Assembly: GCA_020847855.1 (NCBI GenBank)
Contig: JADLBH010000029.1
Coordinates: 16,424 to 80,423 of the forward strand
DNA length: 64,000 bases
Direction of reading: 5' to 3'
Source: Fimbriimonadaceae bacterium
GTDB taxonomy: Bacteria; Armatimonadota; Fimbriimonadia; Fimbriimonadales; Fimbriimonadaceae
This document shows positions 46,170-55,485 of this stretch, piece by piece; the stretch's first letter is position 1; the number at the start of each line of letters is the position of its first letter. The notes beneath the pieces are model-generated. The model was not told where the DNA came from and did not search any database. It saw only the letters and a list, made by a program, of their open reading frames with translations. The position numbers and the translations under genes are program-made.

Positions 46170-47347
46170 GGAACGCCCAGGTGTCGGGCCAAATCGGCGC
46201 AGTCCAGCCGGTTGCCGAGTTCGCCATCGTAGTCTGGGTTGAGAGGGTCAATATTCGTGCCGCTTTGCTCGACCTCGTCTCTTAGGATCACAGGAGGAAC
46301 CCTGGGCACCGACCTCAGCGCATCGGCAATGGCGCCAGCGACGAGGGGCGACGCAAAGGACGTTCCGCTCCAGATGCCGATGGTTCCATCCCACCATGCG
46401 CTCTTGATCCCGGTCGCGGGAGCTGCCTGCCTCGCCCCTCCGTCCCAATTGCTGAAGGGCGCCTTGATGTCGTTCTGGTTCACCCCGGTGACCATGACGA
46501 CCTTGCTGATGTCGGCCGGGTAGTTGGCTCCGCGGTAACCGTTGTTCCCGATTGCGGCAACGACCGTCGTTCCGCGATCCTCGGCGTAGTGCATCACATC
46601 AGAGAGCGCGGGGATCGCTTGCTCCGAACCAAGGCTGATATTCACGACCTCGCACCCGGCCAGGACGCTACGGGCGATCCCTTTGGTGATCGTCCATGCA
46701 TCGGCTTGGCCGTCGGCATCGGCGACCCGGCAGATCACGAGTTCCGCATAGGGAGCGATCTGAGCGACGAGCCCAGCGACCATAGAGCCATGGCCCAGTG
46801 CCTCGTCGAGCCTGAAGTTTCGGTTGGAATCCACGCCGGTGGGCATGTCCCATGCGTCTGCACGGTCTCGAGCGATAGGGAATAGGACGGCAACGCGCGA
46901 GAGCAGCCAGGGGTTCTGCCTCGAGATACCGGTATCGAGGATGCCGACCCTCACTTTGCGGTCGGTTCCGCGCCACGGCCTGAGGCTCCACTGGATCTGG
47001 GCGAGAAGGTTCGAGTTCTCCCCGTAGATTCCATCGTCAAAGACGGCACCGATCGTGCTGCCCTTCCCTGCGCCGATATGCTCGGGCATCGCGAGCGCCA
47101 CGTTGTCCTCGCAGAAGCGAACTCGTGGATCGGCCCGCATTTGAAGCTGGACCGCGATCGGGTCGAAGCCTGGCTTCACCTCTACCAGGGCGAAGGGTGC
47201 GGGCTTGACGATGTCTATCAAGCTCACGGGGTGCGATCGTGCGACCCCGAGAATCTGGCGATAGTCCTGAACCTCTACGATGAACCGTGCCCCCGCGTGG
47301 GACAGGGCCGAGACCAAGACGAGCAGCGCGACGAGAGACCTTTTCAT
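46166..47347 (-). CDS. Secreted subtilisin-family serine protease (S8) of the sigma-CHAT operon
   Basis: 393 residues from the ATG at 47347. Signal peptide (SLVALLVLVSALSHAGA), an inhibitor-like propeptide (about 20-95), then the S8 catalytic domain with Asp in GILDTGIS, His in GHGSMVAG, oxyanion region AAIGNNGYRG and Ser in GTSFASPLVAG. All catalytic residues are present. Its ATG overlaps the TGA of the TPR-CHAT gene (ATGA), making it the last gene of a four-gene coupled operon. It presumably acts outside the cytosol on an unknown target. Confidence 0.92.
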   Translation of the reverse strand: MKRSLVALLVLVSALSHAGARFIVEVQDYRQILGVARSHPVSLIDIVKPAPFALVEVKPGFDPIAVQLQMRADPRVRFCEDNVALAMPEHIGAGKGSTIGAVFDDGIYGENSNLLAQIQWSLRPWRGTDRKVRVGILDTGISRQNPWLLSRVAVLFPIARDRADAWDMPTGVDSNRNFRLDEALGHGSMVAGLVAQIAPYAELVICRVADADGQADAWTITKGIARSVLAGCEVVNISLGSEQAIPALSDVMHYAEDRGTTVVAAIGNNGYRGANYPADISKVVMVTGVNQNDIKAPFSNWDGGARQAAPATGIKSAWWDGTIGIWSGTSFASPLVAGAIADALRSVPRVPPVILRDEVEQSGTNIDPLNPDYDGELGNRLDCADLARHLGVP

Positions 47348-49890
47348 ACCCCGTATCCTCCAAGAGTCGAGAACGGCGCCCAGAAATACGGATGGGGCAT
47401 CCGTTGGCGCACCTGTGCCCGCGCGGCACCGACCGCCTCCAACCAGCCCTGACCCGCTTCGAGGCCCTGATAAAGGTTCTTTACGAAGACGAGTGCCGCT
47501 TTGTCGTCCAAGGGCCAAATGGGACCTATCACGACGGAGGCACCGCGAGCAAGGAAGGCCCGCCCCAGGCCCTCTGGCTCAAAGGTATTCGTGCCTCCCA
47601 CGGAAGCCGCCTCGCACGCGGTGAGCACGACGGATCCAAACCGGGCTGAGGAGCCTTGGATCTCAAAGGCGCGCAAGTTGCCGTCTGGGAAGCTGATTGT
47701 GGAGAACAAGGGCGACGTCGGGTGGGCTCGTGCGTGGGTGGCGATGTGGCATAGGTTGTAGTCGCCTCCCTGCAAGCTCGTTCGTGCCTGTTCCAAGGTT
47801 CGACAGATCTCGGTATGTGGAAAGACCTTGAGCAGCAGATCGGTCTCGTCACGAAGGTAGGGCAGGTCGTCCCAATCCGAGGTCCATAGGAGGACGCGGG
47901 GGTTTCGGGGCAGGGGCCGCGGAGTGCCCGGAGCAAAGGGCGCGAGCGCCATGATCGGCTCTTGGGTCGGGCTCGTGAGGGCCGCCCAAGGCACACGCCA
48001 GAGCTGGCCTTCGGGGCAGAGGTGCCTTTGGGGGAGGCCCGGTGGCAAGAGACACCCTAGGTCACGGATCGCGGCAAGGGCGGGGCCCGGATCCTGGCTC
48101 TCCCCCAACGCGGCACCGACGATCTCGAACCGAAGCGCACGGAGTCGGCGGGAGATGGCCTCCCTTCCCAGGGGTAGGGTCGTGATCTTGTCGCCCGAGA
48201 GCACGTAGGTCTCGTTCACCGACTCGACCCAGGCGATGTCCGGCTCCGGGGCCCCTTCCAGGAACTTTCCCGATGTGCGGCGGAGTGAGAGGTGGGTCTC
48301 CGACCACTCGGTTTGGAGAGCGAGTTCGGCAGGCGTGGACTTCGCGGGACGCCGTGGGTCGCTGCCCTCCGACTCGGCGAAGGCGACCCTGAGCCTGGCG
48401 ATCGTTCTGGAGAGTCGTCTCGGCAGGATCCCCGTTCGCAGGGCACCGATATCCTCGGCCAAGCCGATCGCCCGGTGCTTCCGCACCGCTCGGATCGCTT
48501 CTCCTTCGGAATCTTTGCGCTGGGCCAGGGCTTGCACATATTCGCCCAGGAGGCCCTCCCTGCCCCTCATGAACGCCGACCGAAGGATAGGGCTTGCGAG
48601 GCGGTCACGGTGCGTGGCCAAGGCATCGAGGGCTGCCGAGAACAGTGCGGGCGAGCCTTCGACCCTCGCCTTGATCGCCGTCCATCGCCAGTCGAGGGCT
48701 TGATCCCCGAGGCGCTCGACGGCAGATCTGCACTCGTCGAGCCTATCCCGAGCGAGCGCTCCATGCCAGAGTTCCCACTCCGCCAGGTCCAGGACACACT
48801 CGGCGTAGAGTCGCCGGGCCTTTGCCTTCCCGAGCACTTGGGTCGCACGACGGAGCGCGGCCAGGCCGCCGCCGTCGAGGTGTAGCCGGGCCATGGCGGC
48901 ACGGGATCGAGCGTAGGCCAACCAAACATGGTTACCGACCCTACGAAAACCAGCGGCCGCTAGGCGGAAGCGGCGACCTGCGAGGGTCCACTTTCCGGCT
49001 TGCGCGAGCGAGAGACCGAGGCCCAGGTGGACGTCGGCACGGTTCAGGCCCTTGGCACCGCGCAAGGCTACGGTGCCCGCGTGGATGCTCTCGTCCAAGA
49101 GCCCGCACGAGCGATAGACATCGGAGAGAAGCTCGGCGGTCCTTGGGTCCTCGTCGAGCCCGCCGTCCTCTCGCAGGATCGCAAGGCCCGCCTCGACCTG
49201 TCCGGTGAGCGCGAGCGCATACCCCTGGTTCAGTCGGGCTAGCCGCGCATAATGAGCTTGCCCGAGGCCCTCGAGTTGCTTGCCAGCTTCTTTGGCTCGG
49301 CGGAGGGCGGCTGCCGCGCTCCCGCCAAACAGCTCGGCGGTGGAGAGCGCGAGAGTCCCCGCAGCGGCCTCGACTCCGCTCAGGTGAGGCATCGCGAGGT
49401 GCAGCATTCGGGATGCCTCGGCGTACTTGTCGCTCCAGAGCAGGGCGTTCGCGGTGTTCAGGAGGGCGCGGGCGGCGTCGGTGCTTTCTCCCATGCGAGT
49501 CAGGTCTCGCGCGAGCCGCCTGCCCAACCGAACCGCCTCCTCCGGCCTTCCGGCTCGCGCGAGGCTGTCCACGCGCCCGATGGAATACGTCAAGGCGAGC
49601 CGAGGGGTTTTCGCTGCCTTCGACGCGAGGCGAAGGGTCTCTGCGCTCCGGAGCCATAGACCTCGCGCCCGCTCGCCCACGGCACGGGCCCGCAGCGCGA
49701 GTGCCAGGTCGGCGGGGGCGAATACCTCCCACCGGGATGCAAGGCGGGAGGTGATCTTTGGATCCGATCCGGCGACCTGGGCCACGCGGAAGAAGAACTC
49801 CTCCGCATCGCGCATGGTGGCGCGTCCAAGGAACTTGGCGCACGCGCGTCTTGAACTCGCTGACTCGACCTGGGATACGAGGCTAGGCAC
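47344..49890 (-). CDS. TPR-CHAT caspase-like protease
   Basis: 848 residues, GTG start. The first about 560 residues are helical repeats of TPR type (for example ARAGRPEEAVRLGRRLARDL, AGKWTLAGRRFRLAAAGF). The last about 280 form a CHAT domain, a clan CD cysteine protease-like fold, with His in CHIATHA and Cys in VLTACEAASVGG; both dyad residues are present. CHAT-TPR proteins in bacteria act as regulated proteases or conflict effectors. It overlaps its upstream partner by 8 bases and the downstream subtilase by 4. Confidence 0.88.
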   Translation of the reverse strand: MPSLVSQVESASSRRACAKFLGRATMRDAEEFFFRVAQVAGSDPKITSRLASRWEVFAPADLALALRARAVGERARGLWLRSAETLRLASKAAKTPRLALTYSIGRVDSLARAGRPEEAVRLGRRLARDLTRMGESTDAARALLNTANALLWSDKYAEASRMLHLAMPHLSGVEAAAGTLALSTAELFGGSAAAALRRAKEAGKQLEGLGQAHYARLARLNQGYALALTGQVEAGLAILREDGGLDEDPRTAELLSDVYRSCGLLDESIHAGTVALRGAKGLNRADVHLGLGLSLAQAGKWTLAGRRFRLAAAGFRRVGNHVWLAYARSRAAMARLHLDGGGLAALRRATQVLGKAKARRLYAECVLDLAEWELWHGALARDRLDECRSAVERLGDQALDWRWTAIKARVEGSPALFSAALDALATHRDRLASPILRSAFMRGREGLLGEYVQALAQRKDSEGEAIRAVRKHRAIGLAEDIGALRTGILPRRLSRTIARLRVAFAESEGSDPRRPAKSTPAELALQTEWSETHLSLRRTSGKFLEGAPEPDIAWVESVNETYVLSGDKITTLPLGREAISRRLRALRFEIVGAALGESQDPGPALAAIRDLGCLLPPGLPQRHLCPEGQLWRVPWAALTSPTQEPIMALAPFAPGTPRPLPRNPRVLLWTSDWDDLPYLRDETDLLLKVFPHTEICRTLEQARTSLQGGDYNLCHIATHARAHPTSPLFSTISFPDGNLRAFEIQGSSARFGSVVLTACEAASVGGTNTFEPEGLGRAFLARGASVVIGPIWPLDDKAALVFVKNLYQGLEAGQGWLEAVGAARAQVRQRMPHPYFWAPFSTLGGYGV

Positions 49891-50374
49891 CCTCAGGGTG
49901 CATCGTACCGAGTGGCGGTATTTCGAACTCGTCCGTGGAGTTCCAAAACCGCATGGCTTCGCCGCTGGGAACCATGTGCTCGAACCGGGTTCCCGCTTGA
50001 ATCTCGACCGGACCGTCGGCAGTGTCGAGGAACCAAGGCCCGCTGCCGATGCGCCCCTGCACCAAGAATCCAGCCTCGACCTCTTCGAAGCTCAACCGTA
50101 TGGTGGAGTCTCCGACCTCCATGACGACGTCGCCGCTACCGCTGGGCCCTCGGGCACCAGCCCATGCTTGGCCCATGTTCGCAAAGGAGACCGTCAGCCT
50201 CTTTCTCTCCTTGGCAGGCATAATCGCCTTCGCTTGCTCGACCCATTCCTGCGGGACGTCCTGGCCCATCGCTCGAAACGCTCGGGCAAGTCGCCCGGCG
50301 GCCTGCGGGGCTCCAAGCCCCTGCATTGCGTCGTCCAGTTCCTTCGCCCAGGCTTCCATGCGATCCATACTCAT
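49883..50374 (-). CDS. Small regulator-like protein between ECF sigma and CHAT genes
   Basis: 163 residues from an ATG that overlaps the sigma stop (ATGA). Helical N-terminal half (MEAWAKELDDAMQGL...), then a beta-rich C-terminal domain (VVMEVGDSTIRLSFEEVE, GFLVQGRIGSG, PVEIQAG) reminiscent of the Ig-like module seen in proteins that accompany sigma factors and CHAT genes in other bacteria. No membrane helix or zinc motif. By position it could be a cytosolic anti-sigma factor or adaptor linking sigma and protease. I do not recognise a named family. Confidence 0.65.
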   Translation of the reverse strand: MSMDRMEAWAKELDDAMQGLGAPQAAGRLARAFRAMGQDVPQEWVEQAKAIMPAKERKRLTVSFANMGQAWAGARGPSGSGDVVMEVGDSTIRLSFEEVEAGFLVQGRIGSGPWFLDTADGPVEIQAGTRFEHMVPSGEAMRFWNSTDEFEIPPLGTMHPEGA

Positions 50375-50994
50375 TGGCCTTGTCCTTGGAGAGCCCCCGC
50401 GACCCCACTTTGATACGTCGGATCCTCGAAGAACCCAGACTTTTCTAGGACAGCCCGCAGCCGATCCAGGCACCGGGCCCTAGTCGGCCCTATGGAGCCG
50501 ATCGCCATCCTGAGGCGTGCCGAGATCTCCTCGTAGCTGGAGCCGTCTTCCGCATAGAGCATTCGAAGCAGCTCGCCGCACTTGCCGCCTAGATCTTCCA
50601 GCGCTTGCCGCACAAGCTCCCCTTCGAGCGATAGGGAGACGATCTCATCGGCCCGCCTTTCCTCGCTCGCCAAGACTTCGGAGAGCAGCTCGATGTCGGT
50701 CGTCGCTGTTGCCCGTTGCTTGGAAGCGAGCCTTACGGCGAGCCTGCTCGCCGTCACCGCAAGCCATCCGCCCAGGGCGGCGGGGTTCTCGATTCGATCC
50801 AGGGAGCGATAGAGCGCGAGGAAGGTGGCTTGGAACACTTCGGCCCGATCCTCCTCCCCCAAGCCGGAGTTCCTCGCCACCCCATGGACGAGCGTCCGGA
50901 ACTCGTCCACGATCCGCGACCAGGCGGCTTGATCGCCTGCTTGGCATCGGCGAACCAGCCCCGGAAGCGCGTGTTCGAGGTCGGGGGTCGGCAT
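50371..50994 (-). CDS. ECF-type sigma factor of the CHAT operon
   Basis: 207 residues. Region 2 (about 30-100: LGEEDRAEVFQATFLALYRSL, split by a variable loop) and region 4 (about 135-185: LRMLYAEDGSSYEEISARL, SIGPTRARCLDRLR). The promoter-recognition helix has GSIGPTRARC rather than the common GTVRSRI, as in some planctomycete and actinobacterial ECF groups. It heads an operon with three genes coupled by short overlaps, so it probably autoregulates that operon. Confidence 0.9.
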   Translation of the reverse strand: MPTPDLEHALPGLVRRCQAGDQAAWSRIVDEFRTLVHGVARNSGLGEEDRAEVFQATFLALYRSLDRIENPAALGGWLAVTASRLAVRLASKQRATATTDIELLSEVLASEERRADEIVSLSLEGELVRQALEDLGGKCGELLRMLYAEDGSSYEEISARLRMAIGSIGPTRARCLDRLRAVLEKSGFFEDPTYQSGVAGALQGQGQ

Positions 50995-51078
50995 GTTCGG
51001 TGCGGTCGTGCCGCTCCAGTATGGCCCAAGGCCGAACCGGGTTCCGCTCGACGGGCTCGGCGAGAAAGTTTACGCTTC

Positions 51079-52044
51079 TCAGGGACGGGAAGCGGCCTCG
51101 GGTGTGGTCTTCCAGCCATAGGGAACGTAGCGGTTCTCGAAACTCCCATCGTCGTAGAGGTCCACAAGGGTATAGCCGTAGGTGACCTCCTGGTAGTCGC
51201 CGTCCCACCAAGCCGCGCAGACGGCACCGTTGCAAAAGTAGTGGACTCCGTTATAGACCACCTCGTCCAGGAGGTGCTCGTGCCCGCTGATACAGAGCTT
51301 CACGTTCGGGTGCTTGCGGAAGAGGTCCTTGATCCGGCGGGCGTCAATGTGGACCCATGCGCCAGGGATCACCCAGTTCCCGGTCTTTTCGTTCTCACCG
51401 TCAAACATGGAGCACACGCCGAGGATTGGGATGTGACTGAGGACAAGGATCGGGGTATGGACCGGGGTCGTAGCGAGGTCGCCCTGCAACCACTCGAACT
51501 GTTCGTCGTCGAGCCGTGCTGTGTAGGAGTTGCCCTCTTTGGGGAAGGTGCTGTCCAGGACGACAAAGTGCCACCCTGCCTGGTCGAAGCTGTAGTACGG
51601 CTTCTCCAATCCGAGTTCGCTGCACGCCCAGGCCTTCCCAAACTTGGCCTCGTTCTTGTTCGCCTCGAAGTCTCCCCAGCCCCAGACGTCGTGGTTCCCG
51701 ACCGCGTGCCGTACAGGGACACCGAGGTCTTTGCCCAAGACGCTGTGGAATACGGCCCATTGCTCTTGGGTTCGCTCCTTTGTGGCTCGGAACGAGTCCA
51801 TCACCATGTCGCCGCCCGTCAAGATCAAACCTGGCTTCTCGGCCTGGCCCAGCGCATGCTCGAGTGCCTTTTCCATGCCCTTGGGCGCACCCCGTTCGGG
51901 CTGGACGTGGATGTCGGTGAGGTGGGCGATTCGCAAGGCTCGTTTCCGAGCGGGGGAGGCCTGGGCCATGCTGACTCCAGGCATCAGGGCGCCGGCAACG
52001 GCGGTGCCCAAGACTTGTCGTCGGCTCGGGTGCACTGAGGACAT
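51079..52044 (-). CDS. Tat-exported calcineurin-like metallophosphoesterase
   Basis: 321 residues. The N-terminus has a twin-arginine signal (PSRRQVLGTAVAGALMPG). Metallophosphoesterase motifs: LTDIHV (D-x-H), GGDMV, GNHDVW, SHIP and GHEH, all in order. It hydrolyses phosphomono- or diesters in the periplasm with a dinuclear metal site; the natural substrate is unknown. It is transcribed in the same direction as the sigma gene, separated by 84 bases. Confidence 0.93.
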   Translation of the reverse strand: MSSVHPSRRQVLGTAVAGALMPGVSMAQASPARKRALRIAHLTDIHVQPERGAPKGMEKALEHALGQAEKPGLILTGGDMVMDSFRATKERTQEQWAVFHSVLGKDLGVPVRHAVGNHDVWGWGDFEANKNEAKFGKAWACSELGLEKPYYSFDQAGWHFVVLDSTFPKEGNSYTARLDDEQFEWLQGDLATTPVHTPILVLSHIPILGVCSMFDGENEKTGNWVIPGAWVHIDARRIKDLFRKHPNVKLCISGHEHLLDEVVYNGVHYFCNGAVCAAWWDGDYQEVTYGYTLVDLYDDGSFENRYVPYGWKTTPEAASRP

Positions 52045-52088
52045 TGTCCGACCTTACCAGCCCGTGACGGAAGGTTCGCAAGGTGCGG

Positions 52089-53054
52089 CTATTGCTGTTG
52101 TTGCTGCTGCGCTTCCACGGGGACCATCACGTCCACTGAGCTCGAGGTCTTGATCGGTAGCTTGGAGTACACCGGCAGGTCAATGGACTCGATCTGCTCT
52201 CGCAAGCCCGCGACGTCGGGCCGTGCCGTCGGCGTGGTGTGGACTATTGCCGTCAACGACTCCTGGGCGTTGCCGCGATAGACCCCCTTGTTGGGAGGGA
52301 CGTCGTCATAGTTGCGGCCGTGGGCGACGACGACGTACTTCGCGTCGGGGACGCAGTGGTTCGTGGGGTCGAACGCTTGCCAAGCGCCTTGGGGGTCGAG
52401 GTACTCGACCCAGGCGTGGCTCTCGGAACTCTGGCCTTGGTTCCGTTCCACGTGGAGGTATCCACTGACGTACCGAGCCGCAACGCCATGGATGCGGAGA
52501 ACCGCGATCATGATTTGAGCGAAGTCCTGGCAGACCCCGGCGCGGAGCCGAAGCGCGTCTGTGATCGCGGAGTGATAGGTCGTGACCGTGGGCTTGTAGC
52601 TCAGTTCGCTCTGGAGAAGGTTGGCCGTGGCGATCACGATCTCGGTGACCGACGGAGCTTGGGGTAGCTTCGCAGTAGCGGCGAACTCGTACACGATCGG
52701 CTCGTCCGCGATCGGTCCCCCGAGCGCGAGGAAGTCGCGGTCGCGCCCGGTCTTGGGCTCGACGGGCGGACCAGCAGCGATCTCGCTGGGTGCAGTATAG
52801 GGGTTCGTGGACTCGACGATGGAGCGAGCCGATATCTCGATCCTCTCGTGAAAGTTGGGAATGCCGAAGTGGTGAACCATGTTTCCGAGCCAGTCGCGGT
52901 GCTCGAACACCTTGGTGGGCGGTCCGACTGCGAGCACGAACGAATGGACCTGTTGCTGTTCGGTCTGCTTGGGTTCGATGCGGAGCTCCATCCACGACTC
53001 GCGGATGAAGTCGCTGTATTGGAACGAGATCGTGTGCTCGACCTGGAGGATCAT
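52089..53054 (-). CDS. Transglutaminase-like cysteine peptidase (ATP-grasp/alpha-E partner)
   Basis: 321 residues. N-terminal beta domain (Bact_transglu_N type, about 1-85), then a transglutaminase-like core with catalytic Cys175 (GVCQDF), His213 (SHAWVEY) and Asp229 (AFDPTN). The C-terminus ends in a poly-Gln stretch. Family members near ATP-grasp and alpha-E genes are thought to act on a ligase-made peptide. Its start overlaps the alpha-E gene stop by four bases. Confidence 0.92.
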   Translation of the reverse strand: MILQVEHTISFQYSDFIRESWMELRIEPKQTEQQQVHSFVLAVGPPTKVFEHRDWLGNMVHHFGIPNFHERIEISARSIVESTNPYTAPSEIAAGPPVEPKTGRDRDFLALGGPIADEPIVYEFAATAKLPQAPSVTEIVIATANLLQSELSYKPTVTTYHSAITDALRLRAGVCQDFAQIMIAVLRIHGVAARYVSGYLHVERNQGQSSESHAWVEYLDPQGAWQAFDPTNHCVPDAKYVVVAHGRNYDDVPPNKGVYRGNAQESLTAIVHTTPTARPDVAGLREQIESIDLPVYSKLPIKTSSSVDVMVPVEAQQQQQQ

Positions 53055-54016
53055 GGGTTCTGATCCGCATCGGTCAGCGCGGTGTGGACGGAGTTCAACG
53101 ATTCGATCGTGGAGCTGAAGAAGCTGCCGAGTTTGGGCATGTCCAGGATCGCCTCACGGTCATAGTTGAGCGTCGCCGCCAGCTTACCGATCTCGCGCTG
53201 GGCGAGCTTGATGCCCGGCCCTTCGATGGGGAGTTGGTTCAAATAGCCGAGCATTCTGCTGACGCCACAGTTCACGGACCGTGGGGCACCAGCGTTGAAG
53301 ACGAGGAAGTCCGTCACGTCGGTGCTGGTGAAGCGCGGGCCATACCTCTGGCGGTAGTTCTCGAGCGAAGCGAGGTGGGCGAGAAGGCTTCGCCATCCTG
53401 CAAAGTGCAACGGTGAGCCCGTCTCGCTCATATCCCGGAGCGTGGGAAGCCTTGCGCCCAGGACGATGAGGGTGCGCCATGTTCTTTCCAGGGCCTCACC
53501 GAGCTTCTGGTAGCACCAGCCTTGGTCACGAGTGAGCGTGTTCTCGATTGCACCCAGTGTGAGGAGGATCTGGCGGTTGGCGCGGTCCACTTCTTCATAG
53601 GCTTTTCCCGAGTCGCGGAAGGGCCTGCTTCCGAGCCGGGCGAGATGGACGTGAGTGTCGTTGAGATTGACGATCACTTCGCGTGTGAGGGTTTCCGAGG
53701 TGGCACGTGCGCAATCGCGGGCAGCGGCGACGGAGAATGCGACGGAGACGCTGTTCTTGGGGTTGGCGAGGTAGTGGTTCATATAGGCGAGAGCGATGTC
53801 CTTGGGCTTCGCCCTCACGTCCAGCAAGGGTTCAGGGCTGGGGAAGCACTGGGCAAGGAACCCCCACTCGCTCCTTGCCTTGGCCGCGCTCAGGCCCCCG
53901 ATCTCGCGATAGAAGTCCGCAGTGACCCTGATCTGGCGGCTACAGTTTTCGGCCCGCTCGACATAGCGTCCAAACCAGTACAGGTTCTGAGCGACCCTAG
54001 CGAGCAGGTACTGCAC
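53051..54016 (-). CDS. Alpha-E domain protein (DUF403)
   Basis: 321 residues from a GTG at 54016, inside the end of the ATP-grasp gene (20-base overlap). Diagnostic start LLARVAQNLYWFGRYVERAEN and mostly helical content throughout match the alpha-E superfamily. It always occurs next to circularly permuted ATP-grasp and transglutaminase-like genes; its biochemical role is unknown, probably a partner of the ligase. Open frame upstream of 54016 is antisense-like and was not used. Confidence 0.92.
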   Translation of the reverse strand: MQYLLARVAQNLYWFGRYVERAENCSRQIRVTADFYREIGGLSAAKARSEWGFLAQCFPSPEPLLDVRAKPKDIALAYMNHYLANPKNSVSVAFSVAAARDCARATSETLTREVIVNLNDTHVHLARLGSRPFRDSGKAYEEVDRANRQILLTLGAIENTLTRDQGWCYQKLGEALERTWRTLIVLGARLPTLRDMSETGSPLHFAGWRSLLAHLASLENYRQRYGPRFTSTDVTDFLVFNAGAPRSVNCGVSRMLGYLNQLPIEGPGIKLAQREIGKLAATLNYDREAILDMPKLGSFFSSTIESLNSVHTALTDADQNP

Positions 54017-55445
54017 CGGCTTCCTCCAGCACCCATGTGTCCTTGCTGCCGCCCCCTTGCGAGGAGTTGACGACATACGACCCCTCGACGAGGGCGACCC
54101 GAGTGAGCCCACCCGGCAGGACCCGAATCCGATCCCCATAGAGCACGAACGGCCGGAGGTCAACCCGACGTGCCTGGTATTTCCCGTCGAGATAGGTGGG
54201 GTGGGCGGAAAGGTGCACGAGGGGCTGCGCGATGTAGCCGCCGGGGTTCGCTGTGACCGCCTTAGAAAACTCGTCCTGCTCCGCCTTCGACGACATCGGC
54301 CCCATGAGCATCCCGTAGCCGCCTGCGCCGCCCGTCTCCTTAACGACGAGCGTGTCCAAGTTCTCGATCATGTAACGGGCGTCGTCGGGTCGGAAGCCCA
54401 TGTACGTGGGGACTTGCCCGAGAAGGGGCTCTTCCGAGAGGTAGAAGCGAATGATCTCGGGCACATAGGCGTACATCGCTTTGTCATCGGCGACTCCTGC
54501 CCCCGGCGCGTTCGCGAGGGCCACGTTTCCGGCCCGATAGGCGCTGATCAGCCCCGGCACCCCGAGGACGGAGTCTCGCCGGAACACCAACGGGTCGAGG
54601 AACGGGTCGTCGGTGCGCCGGTAGATCACGCTGACTTGGCGCCGGCCTTCCGTGGTCTTGACGAAGACGTAGTTCTCCTCGACGATGAGATCGTGGTTCT
54701 CCACGAGCATCACACCCATCTCTCGGGCCAGGAAGCTGTGTTCGTAGTAAGCCGAGTTCGCCCGCCCAGGCGTGAGGACCACGCTCAGCCCGCGGGTGAC
54801 GTTGTGCGGCGAGACGTAGTGCAGGGTTTCGAGGAGCATGTCTGGGTAGTTGCGCACGGGCGCCACCGAGAGCGAGGAGAAGAGTTCCGGGAACGTACGC
54901 TGGAGGATGTTGCGGTTCTCGATCACGTAGGAGACGCCGCTCGGGCACCTACAGTTGTCTTCCAGGACCACGTAGCTGCCATCCTCGTCACGGATGAGAT
55001 CGGTTCCGACGACGTGTGTGAAGACGTCTCGAGGCGGGATGGCCCCCAGGAGCTCCCTCCTGAAGTCCGGCCGGGAAAAGATCAAGTCATAGGGGACGAT
55101 TTTCTCCTCGAGGATCCGCTGATCGGTGTAGACGTCCTTGAGAAAAAGATTGAGGGCGGTGACGCGCTGGGCCAGACCGTCCTCGATGCGCCCCCACTCC
55201 TCCATGGGGATCACCCTGGGAACGAAGTCGAACGGGAAGACCCTCTCCTCCCCCTCGCCGTCGCCGTAGACGTTGAAGGTGATCCCTTGGTTCCGCAGCG
55301 AGACCTCCTGGAGCTTGCCGCGATGCTTGATCTGACGGGTCGTGAGGTGCCCTAAGGACTCGACGACCGAGGCATAGTGGGGCCTGGGAAACCCGTCCTT
55401 GTCAAAGGCCTCGTCGAACCCGGTGAGCGAGGTCGTCCATTGCAC
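53997..55445 (-). CDS. Circularly permuted ATP-grasp protein (DUF404/DUF407)
   Basis: 482 residues. N-terminal segment with IMRRGITFNVYG-like sequence (NQGITFNVYGDGE), FPFDFVPRVI, YVVLEDNCRCPSGVSYVIENR-type ATP-binding region (EDNCRCPSGVSYV) and GLSVVLTPGRANSAYYEHSF match circularly permuted ATP-grasp type 2 proteins. These are predicted peptide ligases. It is the first gene of the three-gene cluster with alpha-E and transglutaminase-like proteins. The Anbu peptidase often found with them is not present in the window. Confidence 0.93.
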   Translation of the reverse strand: MQWTTSLTGFDEAFDKDGFPRPHYASVVESLGHLTTRQIKHRGKLQEVSLRNQGITFNVYGDGEGEERVFPFDFVPRVIPMEEWGRIEDGLAQRVTALNLFLKDVYTDQRILEEKIVPYDLIFSRPDFRRELLGAIPPRDVFTHVVGTDLIRDEDGSYVVLEDNCRCPSGVSYVIENRNILQRTFPELFSSLSVAPVRNYPDMLLETLHYVSPHNVTRGLSVVLTPGRANSAYYEHSFLAREMGVMLVENHDLIVEENYVFVKTTEGRRQVSVIYRRTDDPFLDPLVFRRDSVLGVPGLISAYRAGNVALANAPGAGVADDKAMYAYVPEIIRFYLSEEPLLGQVPTYMGFRPDDARYMIENLDTLVVKETGGAGGYGMLMGPMSSKAEQDEFSKAVTANPGGYIAQPLVHLSAHPTYLDGKYQARRVDLRPFVLYGDRIRVLPGGLTRVALVEGSYVVNSSQGGGSKDTWVLEEAGAVPAR

Positions 55446-55485
55446 AGATAGAGATCAGGTTACCAGTTCGCGCCGGGTCTCGCGC

